64,000 bases of DNA. Source: an uncultured Erythrobacter sp. Its GTDB lineage: Bacteria > Pseudomonadota > Alphaproteobacteria > Sphingomonadales > Sphingomonadaceae. The stretch covers positions 1,798,001-1,862,000 of the forward strand of contig CANMZA010000001.1 in the NCBI GenBank assembly GCA_947502305.1. The letters run 5' to 3'. The position numbers and the translations under genes are program-made. The notes under the pieces are model-generated. The model did no database searches. It was not told where the DNA came from and saw only the letters and a list, made by a program, of their open reading frames with translations. Every line of letters starts with the position of its first letter. The stretch's first letter is position 1. Shown piece by piece: positions 54,644 to 63,880 of the stretch.

Positions 54644-55636
54644 TTAGGCCGGGGGTTCCGCCGCCATCACTTCAAACTTCATCAGCAAGGTGCGCTGACC
54701 GCCTGAGAAATTGTCGTCGCTGACGATGTAGAGAAAGGTACGATCCCCTTCTTCGCGCACGGCGAGCCCTTCAAAATTATCGACCGAAAACGGTGCGCGC
54801 AGACTGGCAATATCGCTGCGCCGACCATCCGGGCCGAGGCGCACGATACCAGCTGTATTGCCGATCACGGGATCATAACTGCGCAGCAAAACATAGGTGA
54901 CGCCGGTGCTCGTCTGATCGGCGTCGGTGGGCACAGCGCCAAGTTCAGCAATCTCAGCAGGGGGCGTCATCGCGGCTAGGGAGACATCACCCGCCCCCGA
55001 TCGCTGCGCGCAATTGTGTGATGCGGCGGCCAAAATGGCTCGTTCCGCGCACAGAAACAGCGCCTCTTCATCCCCGGCAAGCGTCTCCAACCCGCCATTG
55101 TCTTCCAGCGAGCCAAAGATCGCCAACGGGTCAATCCCGACCTCCTGCGCAAGCGCATCGGTATCGGCAAAACGCGCTATGCGGTGGCTGCGTTCAAACC
55201 CGACCAGCCAGCCGCCTTGCGCGCTCCTTGTGAGGCTCTCAGAATCGCCATTTTGTTTGCCAGTAAGAGGCTCGCCATCAGCGTCCAGCATCGGCGCGGT
55301 TTGAACGCCTCTTATCCCGGTAAGCCGTCCGTCATTCTCAATTGGAGTCACCCAGACCCAGCGCGCATCATCGGTGATCGCCAATAGACGCCCCTCTTCG
55401 GGCAGAAAGCGCAGGCCCGAAAGCCCGCCAATATTCTGCCCCATGCGCGGAATATCCAGACCGCCCATGAATTTGAGCCGCCCGGCGCTGCTGACAGCCG
55501 GATCATCCGGCAATAGCGCGACTACCCTCACCTCCTCCGGATCGGCGGCGAAGGATTTGTGGATATAGATATAGGCCGCGATCAGCCCAGCAATCACCAA
55601 GACTGCGCCAAGCCCGATCCAACCGCGCAGCCGCAT
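54644..55636 (-). CDS. Esterase-like activity of phytase family protein
   Basis: This 330-residue protein has an N-terminal membrane helix or signal (IGLGAVLVIAGLIAAYIYI). The beta-propeller-like repeats LSGLRFLPEEGRLLAITDDARWVWV, SESLTRSAQGGWLVGFERSHRI and NFEGLAVREEGDRTFLYIVSDDN fit the esterase-like/phytase-like domain seen in many sphingomonads. Activity on phosphate or carboxyl esters is only a family guess. It begins 2 nt after the gatB stop. Confidence 0.8.
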   Translation of the reverse strand: MRLRGWIGLGAVLVIAGLIAAYIYIHKSFAADPEEVRVVALLPDDPAVSSAGRLKFMGGLDIPRMGQNIGGLSGLRFLPEEGRLLAITDDARWVWVTPIENDGRLTGIRGVQTAPMLDADGEPLTGKQNGDSESLTRSAQGGWLVGFERSHRIARFADTDALAQEVGIDPLAIFGSLEDNGGLETLAGDEEALFLCAERAILAAASHNCAQRSGAGDVSLAAMTPPAEIAELGAVPTDADQTSTGVTYVLLRSYDPVIGNTAGIVRLGPDGRRSDIASLRAPFSVDNFEGLAVREEGDRTFLYIVSDDNFSGGQRTLLMKFEVMAAEPPA

Positions 55637-55638
55637 GA

Positions 55639-57147
55639 TCAGCCTAGGCGGTCTTTGAGGATCTGGTTCACCACACCCGGATTTGCCTTGCCCTGCATCG
55701 CTTTCATGGTTTGCCCAACAAAGAACCCGAACAGCTTGTCCTTGCCGCCCTTATATTGTTCAACCTTGTCCTGATTATTGGCGAGAATGTCGTCGATGGC
55801 GGCCTCAATTGCGCCGGTATCACTGACCTGCTTGAGCCCTTCGGTGTCGGCAATCTCAGCAGGTTCGCGGCCTGTGCGCAGGACCAATTCGAAGATTTCC
55901 TTGGCCTGTTTGCCGCTGATCTCGCCCTTGTCTTGCATCGCCAAAATCGCGGCCTGACGCTCTGCCGTGGCGCGCGCGGGGTCGGTTTCTTCGCCAAAGT
56001 TTTCCCGCGCCGATTTGATCACGCCGGGGGCAACAGACAGCGCCCAGTTTGCAACCTGCGTTGCCACTTCAGTTTCGGGTTTCCCCAATGCTGCCGCAGC
56101 CGCGCCAAGCAAGGTTTCAAACCGTGCAAATGTCTCAACCTCGGCGGTGAGTTCGCGCGCATTATAGGCCGAGAGGCCCAGTTCATTTGTGTAACGCACC
56201 CGTTTGGCGTCGGGCAATTCAGGCAGGCTGGCGCGGCATTCGGCAAGGAAATCATCCTCCAACACCAAAGGCAGCAAATCAGGGTCAGGGAAATAGCGGT
56301 AGTCATGCGCGTCTTCTTTCGACCGCATCGTCCGCGTGGTGCCGGTGGCGACATCGAACAGGCGTGTTTCCTGATCAATCGTCCCGCCGCTTTCGAGCAC
56401 ATCAACTTGACGCGCGGCCTCATATTCGATGACCTGCATCACGAACCGCACAGAGTTTACATTCTTCGTCTCGGTCCGCGTACCCAATTCATCGCCAACC
56501 TTGCGCACAGACACATTGACGTCGGCCCGCATGGAGCCTTCTTCCATATTGCCATCACAAGACCCGACATAACGCAGGATGCTGCGTAATTTGCGCACAT
56601 ACGCGCCCGCCTCTGCGGGGGAGCACATATCCGGGCGGCTGACAATTTCCATCAGCGCAACGCCGCTGCGGTTTAGGTCGACGTAAGACATGGTGGGATG
56701 CTGATCATGCATCAACTTGCCCGCATCCTGTTCGACGTGGATCCGCTCAATCCCGATCACTTTATCCTCAGGAATGCCGGTCTTTTCATCCTCTTCGATC
56801 AGCAGCGATCCCTCCCCCACAATCGGGTGGTAGAGCTGGCTGATCTGATAGCCCTGCGGCAAATCGGCATAGAAGTAATTCTTGCGATCAAACCGCGACC
56901 ACGCATTGATCTGAGCCTCAATCGCCATACCTGTGCGCACCGCTTGCCGGATGCATTCGCGGTTGGGCACCGGCAACATCCCCGGCATCGCAGCATCGAC
57001 GAGCGACACTTGCGAATTCGGCTCCGCCCCGAAAGTGGTGGAGGCACCGGAGAACAATTTGGAATTGGTGGTGATCTGGGCGTGAACTTCCAAGCCGATC
57101 ACGACTTCCCATTCACCTGTTTGTCCCTGAACGCGGTAATCACTCAT
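55639..57147 (-). CDS. gatB: Aspartyl/glutamyl-tRNA amidotransferase subunit B
   Basis: This 502-residue protein converts misacylated Glu-tRNA-Gln or Asp-tRNA-Asn in the GatCAB complex. Seen are the N-terminal cradle ([23 protein letters not shown]), the metal and ATP site region [17 protein letters not shown], and the C-terminal GatB/YqeY tail domain ending [18 protein letters not shown] at 57147 is preferred as start. Its ATG lies inside the end of the preceding small gene (8-nt overlap). Confidence 0.97.
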   Translation of the reverse strand: MSDYRVQGQTGEWEVVIGLEVHAQITTNSKLFSGASTTFGAEPNSQVSLVDAAMPGMLPVPNRECIRQAVRTGMAIEAQINAWSRFDRKNYFYADLPQGYQISQLYHPIVGEGSLLIEEDEKTGIPEDKVIGIERIHVEQDAGKLMHDQHPTMSYVDLNRSGVALMEIVSRPDMCSPAEAGAYVRKLRSILRYVGSCDGNMEEGSMRADVNVSVRKVGDELGTRTETKNVNSVRFVMQVIEYEAARQVDVLESGGTIDQETRLFDVATGTTRTMRSKEDAHDYRYFPDPDLLPLVLEDDFLAECRASLPELPDAKRVRYTNELGLSAYNARELTAEVETFARFETLLGAAAAALGKPETEVATQVANWALSVAPGVIKSARENFGEETDPARATAERQAAILAMQDKGEISGKQAKEIFELVLRTGREPAEIADTEGLKQVSDTGAIEAAIDDILANNQDKVEQYKGGKDKLFGFFVGQTMKAMQGKANPGVVNQILKDRLG

Positions 57148-57379
57148 CGTCTTTATTCCCACTGATTTTGGGGGTTTCGTCTTTATCTAGCCGCTGCGCG
57201 GGGCGCGCGGGGCCGGTCTGTTTTGTCGTCGTTTGTCCCGGCCCGTGCCTAGCCGTATCTTTGATAACCTTGCCATCCGCATCAAAGCGCGCCTCGCCAT
57301 GCTCGATCGTCTTAGACAGATACAGGACGACCCCGACCAGAACGACGAAGCAGACAAGGAAGATGGTCACAGCGATCAT
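57140..57379 (-). CDS. Small membrane protein of unknown function
   Basis: This 79-residue protein has one N-terminal membrane helix ([21 protein letters not shown]), then a polar tail with [20 protein letters not shown]. It overlaps the acyltransferase stop by 4 nt and gatB by 8 nt, so it is part of one message. I do not recognise a family. Confidence 0.72.
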   Translation of the reverse strand: MIAVTIFLVCFVVLVGVVLYLSKTIEHGEARFDADGKVIKDTARHGPGQTTTKQTGPARPAQRLDKDETPKISGNKDDE

Positions 57380-58575
57380 TTACCCGCTGCCTCTTTCCAT
57401 CCGTCAGGGGCAGGATCGACTACCTTAGGCGAAGACAAGAATTTGCGCGACAGATCGCGACCGGGTTTCTCAATCACGTAATAGGAGATGAGAGACGCAG
57501 CGATCAAAATCGCCAACATCGCCAGCGTTATCGCATCGCCGACCAACGGTGACGCGTCGATTTCTGTCCCCCCGCGCTCATTGACCGAAACGTCAACGAT
57601 CTTCGCGACTTGCAGCACTTCGCCTAGGCGGCCCTGAACCACGAAATGAATCATATAGATCGAATAACTGACAAGCCCGAGTTTTTGAAATCCGCTCATA
57701 GAAAGAATGCGGCTGACTATTCCGCGTTGACTAGCGAGGACAAAAATCATGCCTGAAAACAAAAATGGGGCCGCAAATGTCACCCACTCTTCTGCTACAG
57801 AAACATATGCGAGCACCACCGCCACGACGATCAATTCCCACATGCTTCCGCCAATGCCGCCAAAGCGGGTAAAGGCGTGATAGGTCACCACGCCCAAGGC
57901 GAAGCCAAAGACACAACGGATGAAACCACCCTGAAAAGTTATGTGTAAATCATCATGAACCACCAACATCCAGACAAGGGACAAGGTGATCAACACCGCA
58001 GAAATCAGCAGCATCGCGCGGCGCGGCGCAAGGAAAATCACAGAGAATAAAAGGTAGGTCCACATCTCCGCCGCGATGCTCCACGCCGGGATATTCCAAC
58101 CTTCACCACCAGGAAATCCAAACGCTTGGAGTAGAAATACGCTTTGGAGAAGCGCCATAGGGTCGCGCGACCCGCTGAAAACGTCGCGCGACACATATTG
58201 GGAAAGGCTGTCGCTGAAGATGATCAAAACCACCTCCATTGCGATCAATCCCAAAAGCACCGCGATATGAAGTGGGAAAATCCGCCCCATCCGCAGGCCC
58301 ATAAACCGGCCAATTGAAACCTTTCCAGTCGCTAATCGCTCACCATAGGAATGCGCGATGACAAATCCGGAGAGGACAAAGAAATAATCAACAAACAACC
58401 AGCCATTTTTGACGAGCGCCAATTCGGATAAATAGCCGCCCGCTTGAAAATGATACAAGGCGACGAGCAAGGCACACAAACCTCGCAACGCATCTAAGAC
58501 GTCGAAACGCATGACATTTGAGGGTTTTAGGGCCGCCGAGGGTTGCTGGGCCGCAGCAGACTGCGAAATACTCAT
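57376..58575 (-). CDS. Acyltransferase 3 family membrane protein
   Basis: This 399-residue polytopic protein has about ten membrane helices. It carries the family pattern RFDVLDALRGLCALLVALYHF with the active His, DYFFVLSGFVIAH and the late SYSIYMIHFVVQ motif. Such proteins O-acylate sugars of lipopolysaccharide, capsule or other envelope glycans. It is unusual in this position between gatA and gatB. Confidence 0.9.
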   Translation of the reverse strand: MSISQSAAAQQPSAALKPSNVMRFDVLDALRGLCALLVALYHFQAGGYLSELALVKNGWLFVDYFFVLSGFVIAHSYGERLATGKVSIGRFMGLRMGRIFPLHIAVLLGLIAMEVVLIIFSDSLSQYVSRDVFSGSRDPMALLQSVFLLQAFGFPGGEGWNIPAWSIAAEMWTYLLFSVIFLAPRRAMLLISAVLITLSLVWMLVVHDDLHITFQGGFIRCVFGFALGVVTYHAFTRFGGIGGSMWELIVVAVVLAYVSVAEEWVTFAAPFLFSGMIFVLASQRGIVSRILSMSGFQKLGLVSYSIYMIHFVVQGRLGEVLQVAKIVDVSVNERGGTEIDASPLVGDAITLAMLAILIAASLISYYVIEKPGRDLSRKFLSSPKVVDPAPDGWKEAAGK

Positions 58576-58644
58576 GCCGTGAGGGCTCCGAGACTTTCAG
58601 AGTTTCGTTCGCGACCAATTGTCATTGACGAGGCGCGCACCCAA

Positions 58645-59022
58645 TCACGCATCCGCTGCATCCAACAGCCCCGCCTCAACCGCTTTCAATTCGGCGCGCA
58701 CGACATTGTCGAATTTCTTCGTACCGGTGACAGTGATCTCTTCGAGGAACAGCACGCTGAGCGTTCGGTATTCCGGGTAATTCGCCAATTCACGCACCGT
58801 CGCCGCGAAAAGCGGACCATTACGGACTGTACGGGTCTTGATGTCCATCTGCGCGTGCAGGCTCTTCAACAATTCGGCATAGGCGAAATAGCGTTTGTTC
58901 GGCTCCTCCGGCTTGGTCTTGCGCGCGGCGATCAAATATCCAATCGCCAGCAACCATGCGGGCGCGACGAAACCAATCGCCACAATCGCAAGGATACCCC
59001 ATTCAAACGGGGTCACCACCAA
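58645..59022 (-). CDS. Small membrane protein, unknown function
   Basis: This 125-residue protein has one strong N-terminal membrane helix ([28 protein letters not shown]), then a helical cytoplasmic part with many charged residues. It overlaps the gatA stop by 10 nt, so it is translationally coupled with gatA. No motif recognised. Confidence 0.72.
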   Translation of the reverse strand: MVVTPFEWGILAIVAIGFVAPAWLLAIGYLIAARKTKPEEPNKRYFAYAELLKSLHAQMDIKTRTVRNGPLFAATVRELANYPEYRTLSVLFLEEITVTGTKKFDNVVRAELKAVEAGLLDAADA

Positions 59023-60494
59023 CGCTCCGGCTTGGCGGAAAATCCGGCGCGTTCTTGGATCGCAAGGCCTGCATTCAAAACCGTCTGTTCGTCAAACGCC
59101 TTGCCAACCAATTGCAGACCCAGCGGCAGACCATCTGGGTTAAGCCCAGCGGGAACAGACATAGCGGGCAATCCAGCGAGGCTTGCGGGCACAGCAAACA
59201 CATCGTTCAAATACATCGTCAGCGGATCGTCATTGAGCGAGCCGAGCGGAAACGATGCCGTCGGCGTGGTTGGTGCAAGAATCAAATCACATTCGGCCCA
59301 GGCATTGTCAAAATCGCGGGCCACTAGGGCGCGAACCTTTTGCGCCTGCGTGTAATAGGCGTCGTAAAAACCGGCGCTCAGCACATAAGTGCCGATCAGA
59401 ATGCGGCGTTTCACTTCATCACCAAAGCCAGCAGCGCGAGTCTCGGCGTACATGTCTTGGAGGCCAGCACCATCAGGCAAATCGCGCAAACCGTAACGCA
59501 CGCCGTCATAGCGTGCCAGGTTTGACGAAGCCTCTGCCGGGGCGATGATGTAATAAGCCGGCAGAGCATATTTGGTGTGCGGCAATGAGATATCGACGAT
59601 CTCAGCGCCTGCATCCTTCAGCCATTCTTTGCCTTGCTCCCAAGAGGCCATGATAGCCTCATCAGTGCCATCCATGCGGTATTCGCGCGGGATGCCGACC
59701 TTTTTGCCTTTAAGGTCGCTGGACAAGGCCGCCTCCCAATCGGGAACTGGCGCATCAAGCGAGGTCGCGTCTTTCGCATCAAAACTAGCCATCGCGCCGA
59801 GCATGATCGCGCAATCCTCGACGCTGCGGGCCATCGGGCCAGCCTGATCAAGCGAGGAGGCAAAGGCCACAACGCCCCAGCGAGAGCACCGGCCATAGGT
59901 CGGCTTAATCCCGCAAATTCCGGTAAACGCCGCCGGTTGCCGGATGGAGCCGCCAGTGTCGGTGCCCGTCGCAGCCGGAGCAATCCGCGCGGCCACTGCG
60001 CTGGACGAACCGCCAGAAGAACCGCCCGGCGACATGGATGCATTGGCACCCTCTTTTCGCCAAGGCGAGGCGACATTGCCGAAATAACTTGTCTCGTTTG
60101 AGGAACCCATCGCAAACTGATCAAGGTTCAGCTTGCCCAGCATCCCCGCGCCCGCATTCCACAAATTGGCGGAAACGGTGCTTTCATATTGGGGCGTGAA
60201 CCCTTCAAGGATGTGCGATGCCGCCGTGGTTTGTACGCCGTGCGTAGCGAACAGATCTTTCATGCCAATCGGCACACCGGCCATCGCGCCCAGCGCTTTG
60301 CCAGACGCGCGCGCGGCATCTGCGGCATCGGCCGCCGCCAGTGCGTGATCTGGCGTGGTGACGATAAAGGCGTTCAATTGCGCCGCACCAGCAACGGCAG
60401 CGTTAAAGCTCTCTGCCACTTCGCGTGCAGTGAAATCTCCGCTGGCCACGCCGTCGCGGATGGCCTTGACGCCCAATTCGGTAAAGTCAGTCAT
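59013..60494 (-). CDS. gatA: Aspartyl/glutamyl-tRNA amidotransferase subunit A
   Basis: This 493-residue amidase subunit releases ammonia from Gln for GatB. The Ser-cisSer-Lys triad is visible: Lys79 (PIGMKD), Ser159 in the PGGSSGGSS motif and Ser183 in [11 protein letters not shown]. Length and motifs are normal. It follows gatC by 15 nt. Confidence 0.97.
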   Translation of the reverse strand: MTDFTELGVKAIRDGVASGDFTAREVAESFNAAVAGAAQLNAFIVTTPDHALAAADAADAARASGKALGAMAGVPIGMKDLFATHGVQTTAASHILEGFTPQYESTVSANLWNAGAGMLGKLNLDQFAMGSSNETSYFGNVASPWRKEGANASMSPGGSSGGSSSAVAARIAPAATGTDTGGSIRQPAAFTGICGIKPTYGRCSRWGVVAFASSLDQAGPMARSVEDCAIMLGAMASFDAKDATSLDAPVPDWEAALSSDLKGKKVGIPREYRMDGTDEAIMASWEQGKEWLKDAGAEIVDISLPHTKYALPAYYIIAPAEASSNLARYDGVRYGLRDLPDGAGLQDMYAETRAAGFGDEVKRRILIGTYVLSAGFYDAYYTQAQKVRALVARDFDNAWAECDLILAPTTPTASFPLGSLNDDPLTMYLNDVFAVPASLAGLPAMSVPAGLNPDGLPLGLQLVGKAFDEQTVLNAGLAIQERAGFSAKPERWW

Positions 60495-60509
60495 GTGTTT
60501 TGGTCACCA

Positions 60510-60812
60510 TCATTCGATAACTTTGGGCACGCCGAAAAAGCCGTGCTCTGCCGCCGGGGCATTGGCGAGCACGTCGCCCTGCCTGCCGCCGCCGGTTTTA
60601 GGGTCCGCATCCACTTCATCCGCGCGCAAACGCATCGCGCCCGGAATTACGGCGGCCATAGGTTCAACGCCGGTCACATCGACCTCGCCCAGCTGCTCGA
60701 CCCAATCGAGAATATTGTTCAGCTCCGGCACAAGCGCCTCAAGCTGATCATCGCCCATCTTGATCCGGGCAAGCCCTGCAATCTTGGCGACGGTTTGTTT
60801 GTCAACCGACAT
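60510..60812 (-). CDS. gatC: Aspartyl/glutamyl-tRNA amidotransferase subunit C
   Basis: This 100-residue subunit wraps around GatA and stabilises the complex. The family pattern [18 protein letters not shown] and [21 protein letters not shown] is clear. It is the first gat gene. A stem-loop lies between it and the FKBP gene upstream. Confidence 0.95.
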   Translation of the reverse strand: MSVDKQTVAKIAGLARIKMGDDQLEALVPELNNILDWVEQLGEVDVTGVEPMAAVIPGAMRLRADEVDADPKTGGGRQGDVLANAPAAEHGFFGVPKVIE

Positions 60813-60829
60813 GTGTTTCTTCCTTGAGG

Positions 60830-60863
60830 GGGGCGGTTTGATCCCTGCTTAGATCACCGCCCC
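60830..60863 (-). promoter_or_regulatory. Leader hairpin before gatC
   Basis: GGGGCGGT pairs with ACCGCCCC, with two inner GATC boxes, just ahead of the gatC ribosome site. No T-run, so a leader structure or partial terminator for the FKBP gene is possible. Confidence 0.4.
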
Positions 60864-60879
60864 GCCAGAGAGGTTGGAA

Positions 60880-61488
60880 TTACTGACCCGCTGGAGGACC
60901 AGCCGGTCCGCCTTCAGGTGCGCCCGCCGGACCGCCCGGTCCGCCGCCGAGCCCGCCCGGCCCCGCTTGCATCGCTTGCTGCAAAATCGACAGGTTACGA
61001 TCGAACATTTCGCGGCTCATAAAATCAACCACTTCGATCTCAAACAACAGATCGGCATTAGGCGGGATTGGCGCACCAGGAGGCGGCTCTGCACCGTAAG
61101 CCTGATCAGACGGGATAAAGAGTTCGTATTTCCCGCCTTTCTGCATTTTTTGCAGACCCAGATAGAATCCATCGATGGTCGCGTCTTTTTCAACGGGGAA
61201 TGGGCTGCCTTCCGGGAAAACCCCCTCAATCGGCAATGGAATATCCTGCGATTCGTCAAACACTTCACGGTTTGACGCCAACATGCCTTTGTACTTCACA
61301 AACACCATGTCGCCTTCTTGCGGATAATCGCCTGTGCCCTCAACGAGGGTTTCGATGTCCAACCCTTTCGGCACCGCCGCCCAGGCTAGGCCGCCGCCAA
61401 GCAAAATGGCGACAAGCACGCCAAGCCACAGCTTGGTTAGAGAACCCTTTGCGATGGGCTGAATTGGTACGCGAGTGACTTCGGTCAT
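60880..61488 (-). CDS. FKBP-type peptidyl-prolyl cis-trans isomerase
   Basis: This 202-residue protein has an N-terminal membrane helix (about 18-36), so it is anchored to the inner membrane with the FKBP domain outside. The domain shows GDMVFVKYKGML, FDES, KMQKGGKYELFIPSDQAYG and a GAPIPPNADLLFEIEVVD end. The last 30 residues are Gly/Pro-rich and unstructured. It catalyses prolyl isomerisation in envelope protein folding. Confidence 0.92.
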   Translation of the reverse strand: MTEVTRVPIQPIAKGSLTKLWLGVLVAILLGGGLAWAAVPKGLDIETLVEGTGDYPQEGDMVFVKYKGMLASNREVFDESQDIPLPIEGVFPEGSPFPVEKDATIDGFYLGLQKMQKGGKYELFIPSDQAYGAEPPPGAPIPPNADLLFEIEVVDFMSREMFDRNLSILQQAMQAGPGGLGGGPGGPAGAPEGGPAGPPAGQ

Positions 61489-61566
61489 TGCTCTATCTCG
61501 TTTGGTTGGGCGCCCATTGGCTTTTCAAGAAACACTGTCATGCGAAAACCCCCTTTTCCGCATGAC

Positions 61567-61593
61567 AAAAGGGCGCGGAAACGGTCCGCGCCC
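61567..61593 (-). terminator. Terminator of rpsU
   Basis: GGGCGCGGA and TCCGCGCCC form a 9-bp stem; on the minus strand TTTT follows. It lies 70 nt after the rpsU stop. Confidence 0.75.
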
Positions 61594-61663
61594 TGATGGC
61601 TTATCCGGTGGTTTGATTCAAGCGCTTTGCACATGTGCAAAGGCGCAAAAATCGCCGCTGGCT

Positions 61664-61870
61664 TTACTTGATGCCGTCGCGTTCCATGCGCTTGCGCTCA
61701 AGCTTACGAGCGCGGCGAACAGCAGCAGCCTTTTCGCGGGCGCGCTTTTCGCTTGGCTTTTCATAGTGCCGGCGCAATTTCATTTCACGATAAACACCTT
61801 CGCGCTGCAGCTTTTTCTTAAGCGCGCGGAGGGCCTGATCGACATTGTTATCGCGAACCATGATTTGCAT
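61664..61870 (-). CDS. rpsU: 30S ribosomal protein bS21
   Basis: This 68-residue basic protein reads [20 protein letters not shown], then [32 protein letters not shown], typical of alphaproteobacterial S21. It sits on the small subunit near the anti-Shine-Dalgarno sequence. It is monocistronic. Confidence 0.97.
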   Translation of the reverse strand: MQIMVRDNNVDQALRALKKKLQREGVYREMKLRRHYEKPSEKRAREKAAAVRRARKLERKRMERDGIK

Positions 61871-62207
61871 AAACGAACTCTACCTTATCCAATCACGCAT
61901 CCTTCCCAAAGATATGGGCCCGCTGAGACGAATCGCGGAAAATGCGCGCAAAATTAACGCTGAAAATGCGCGATTCCGCCACAAAAGGGGCCGAATTCAC
62001 GCTAAATCTGAGCCGCACATAGCGCCGCGCCTGAGATTTGGCAACACGTTTACGGGCCAAAACGCCGCCTCGTCCCTGCACCATGCGCATGACCATCGGT
62101 TGAAATGCGAATGGGCCATACAGGAACCCGCTGCACTGTGACATGCACGCAACGCTATGCAGAACATAACGCCGCCGCTAAGAGCGCGCCCAAGGATACC
62201 AACCAGA
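61871..62207. other. 337-nt divergent region between rpsU and crcB
   Basis: It holds an 11-nt direct repeat GAAAATGCGCG at 61938-61948 and 61962-61972 (24 nt apart) in the rpsU leader side. No fluoride riboswitch-like sequence is seen ahead of crcB and no other gene. Confidence 0.5.
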
Positions 62208-62621
62208 ATGACAAATTCCACCGCCGCTGCCCCTATGGCTGCATCGCTCTACGTCGCCATTGGCGGCGCGGTTGGCGCTGTTCTACGCTATCATGCGGGC
62301 CGCGCGATTGATCATGTGGCCGGGCCGTCTGCGGGTTTCCCGTGGGCAACGATGACGATCAATATCCTCGGCAGCCTTTTGATGGGCGTGCTGATGGGGT
62401 GGATGGCCAAACATTCAGACGGTAACAACGAAATGATCCGGCTGCTGATCGGTGTCGGTCTGCTGGGCGGATTTACCACATTCAGCACCTTTAGCGCGGA
62501 ATTGGTCACACTTTTCCATCGCGGCCATATGCTGCTCGGCTTTGCTTATGGATCCGTTTCCATGATCGCAGGAATGGCCGCGCTGCTTATTGGTCTGGTT
62601 ATGATACAGAGTGCACCATGA
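62208..62621 (+). CDS. crcB: Fluoride efflux channel CrcB/Fluc
   Basis: This 137-residue protein has four membrane helices. The family motifs are AIGGAVGAVLRYHAGR, MTINILGSLLMGVLMG and GLLGGFTTFSTFSAE, the last holding the fluoride-lining Phe box. It exports fluoride as a dimer. The start at 62208 has AAGGAT upstream. An ATG at 62157 gives a longer basic N-terminus. Its stop overlaps the next start (62618) by 4 nt. Confidence 0.93.
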   Translation: MTNSTAAAPMAASLYVAIGGAVGAVLRYHAGRAIDHVAGPSAGFPWATMTINILGSLLMGVLMGWMAKHSDGNNEMIRLLIGVGLLGGFTTFSTFSAELVTLFHRGHMLLGFAYGSVSMIAGMAALLIGLVMIQSAP

Positions 62622-63880
62622 CTGATACTACGCCCCCAACCCATACATCCGCATCTTCGCCGTCAAAAGAGGTCCGCCAATTCACGGTCGGCGATGATGA
62701 TGACGGCGTGCGCCTTGATAGGTGGTTCAAACGCAATTTGCCGCAAATCGGCTTTGCCACGATCTCGCGCTGGGCGCGGACCGGACAGATTCGGGTGGAT
62801 GGCAAACGCGCCAAGCCAGAGGATCGCATTGCGTCAGGCCAAGTATTGCGCGTGCCGCCGGGCGGCGAAAATGCCCGCAAAGCGCCGCGGAAGGCTCGCG
62901 AGCTCAGTGCCGAAGACATTGCCGAGGCCCGCAATATGGTCATCCGCGAAACACCCAGCGCGATTGTGCTGAACAAACCTCCCGGCCTCGCAACCCAAGG
63001 CGGCAGTAAAACCACCAAACATGTCGACGGGATGCTGGATGCTTTCGTCGAAAATGAAACTGGTGCTGATGGTGAGGTCCGCCCTGGCATCCGCCCGCGG
63101 CTGGTTCACCGGCTCGACAAAGACACAAGCGGCGTGCTGCTCATCGCCCGCACACCCGGCAGTGCGGCAAATTATTCCCGGCGGTTTTCCGGCCGCAGCG
63201 CGCGTAAAGTCTATTGGGCACTGGTCGTCGGTGTGCCGCAAGTGCGCGAGGGCATGATTGACGCCCCGCTCGCCAAGCAGCCCGGCACTGGCGGCGAAAA
63301 AATGCATGTCGATGAAGAAGAAGGCGCGATGGCCAAAACCCGTTACCGGGTGGTGGAGCGCGCTGGGCAAAAGGCGGCTTGGGTGGAATTGGAACCGCTG
63401 ACCGGTCGCACCCACCAATTGCGCGTGCACATGGCGGCAATTGGCCATCCGATTGTTGGCGATGGCAAATATGGCGGCCAAGACGCATTCTTAACCGGCA
63501 GCATTTCGCGCAAGATGCACTTGCATGCGCGCCGTCTGATCATCGGTACGCCTGATGGCAAAGAAGATGGTCACAAAACCGGCGGCGGTAAATTGGATGT
63601 CACCGCCGACCTGCCAGAACACTTCGCCGCGAGCATGGCGGCCTTGGGCTTTGAAGAGGGGCAAAGCGACGCCTCCCCCGTCCGCGATGACGCGCCAGAA
63701 CGCACGCCAGCGGAAAAGAAACAGGCCGCGCGCCGGCATGCAAAACAATATCGCAAGGATCGCCGCGGTGAACGGCGCGGCCGGACTGTGTCCGCTGGGA
63801 CGGCCAACCAAGTGGCCAAAGCGAAAGAAAAGGCCAAGAAAAAGGCAGCGAAGAAGCCCGCCAAAGGGCCGCGTAAATGA
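62618..63880 (+). CDS. RluC/RluD-type 23S rRNA pseudouridine synthase
   Basis: This 420-residue protein has an N-terminal S4 RNA-binding domain (VRLDRWFKRNLPQIGFATI, about 30-85), then the PsuA core with catalytic Asp167 in HRLDKDTSGVLL and ELEPLTGRTHQLRVHMAAIGHPIVGD. It isomerises uridines in rRNA. The last 60 residues form a Lys/Ala-rich tail (KAKEKAKKKAAKKPAKGPRK) not usual in RluC, possibly an added RNA contact. It overlaps crcB and the next HAD gene. Confidence 0.9.
   Translation: MTDTTPPTHTSASSPSKEVRQFTVGDDDDGVRLDRWFKRNLPQIGFATISRWARTGQIRVDGKRAKPEDRIASGQVLRVPPGGENARKAPRKARELSAEDIAEARNMVIRETPSAIVLNKPPGLATQGGSKTTKHVDGMLDAFVENETGADGEVRPGIRPRLVHRLDKDTSGVLLIARTPGSAANYSRRFSGRSARKVYWALVVGVPQVREGMIDAPLAKQPGTGGEKMHVDEEEGAMAKTRYRVVERAGQKAAWVELEPLTGRTHQLRVHMAAIGHPIVGDGKYGGQDAFLTGSISRKMHLHARRLIIGTPDGKEDGHKTGGGKLDVTADLPEHFAASMAALGFEEGQSDASPVRDDAPERTPAEKKQAARRHAKQYRKDRRGERRGRTVSAGTANQVAKAKEKAKKKAAKKPAKGPRK

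Noticed and set aside
62105..62207. Fluoride riboswitch ahead of crcB
   Set aside because: I looked for the conserved GGNGAUGG and CUGAUGACUCCU-like segments and found neither.
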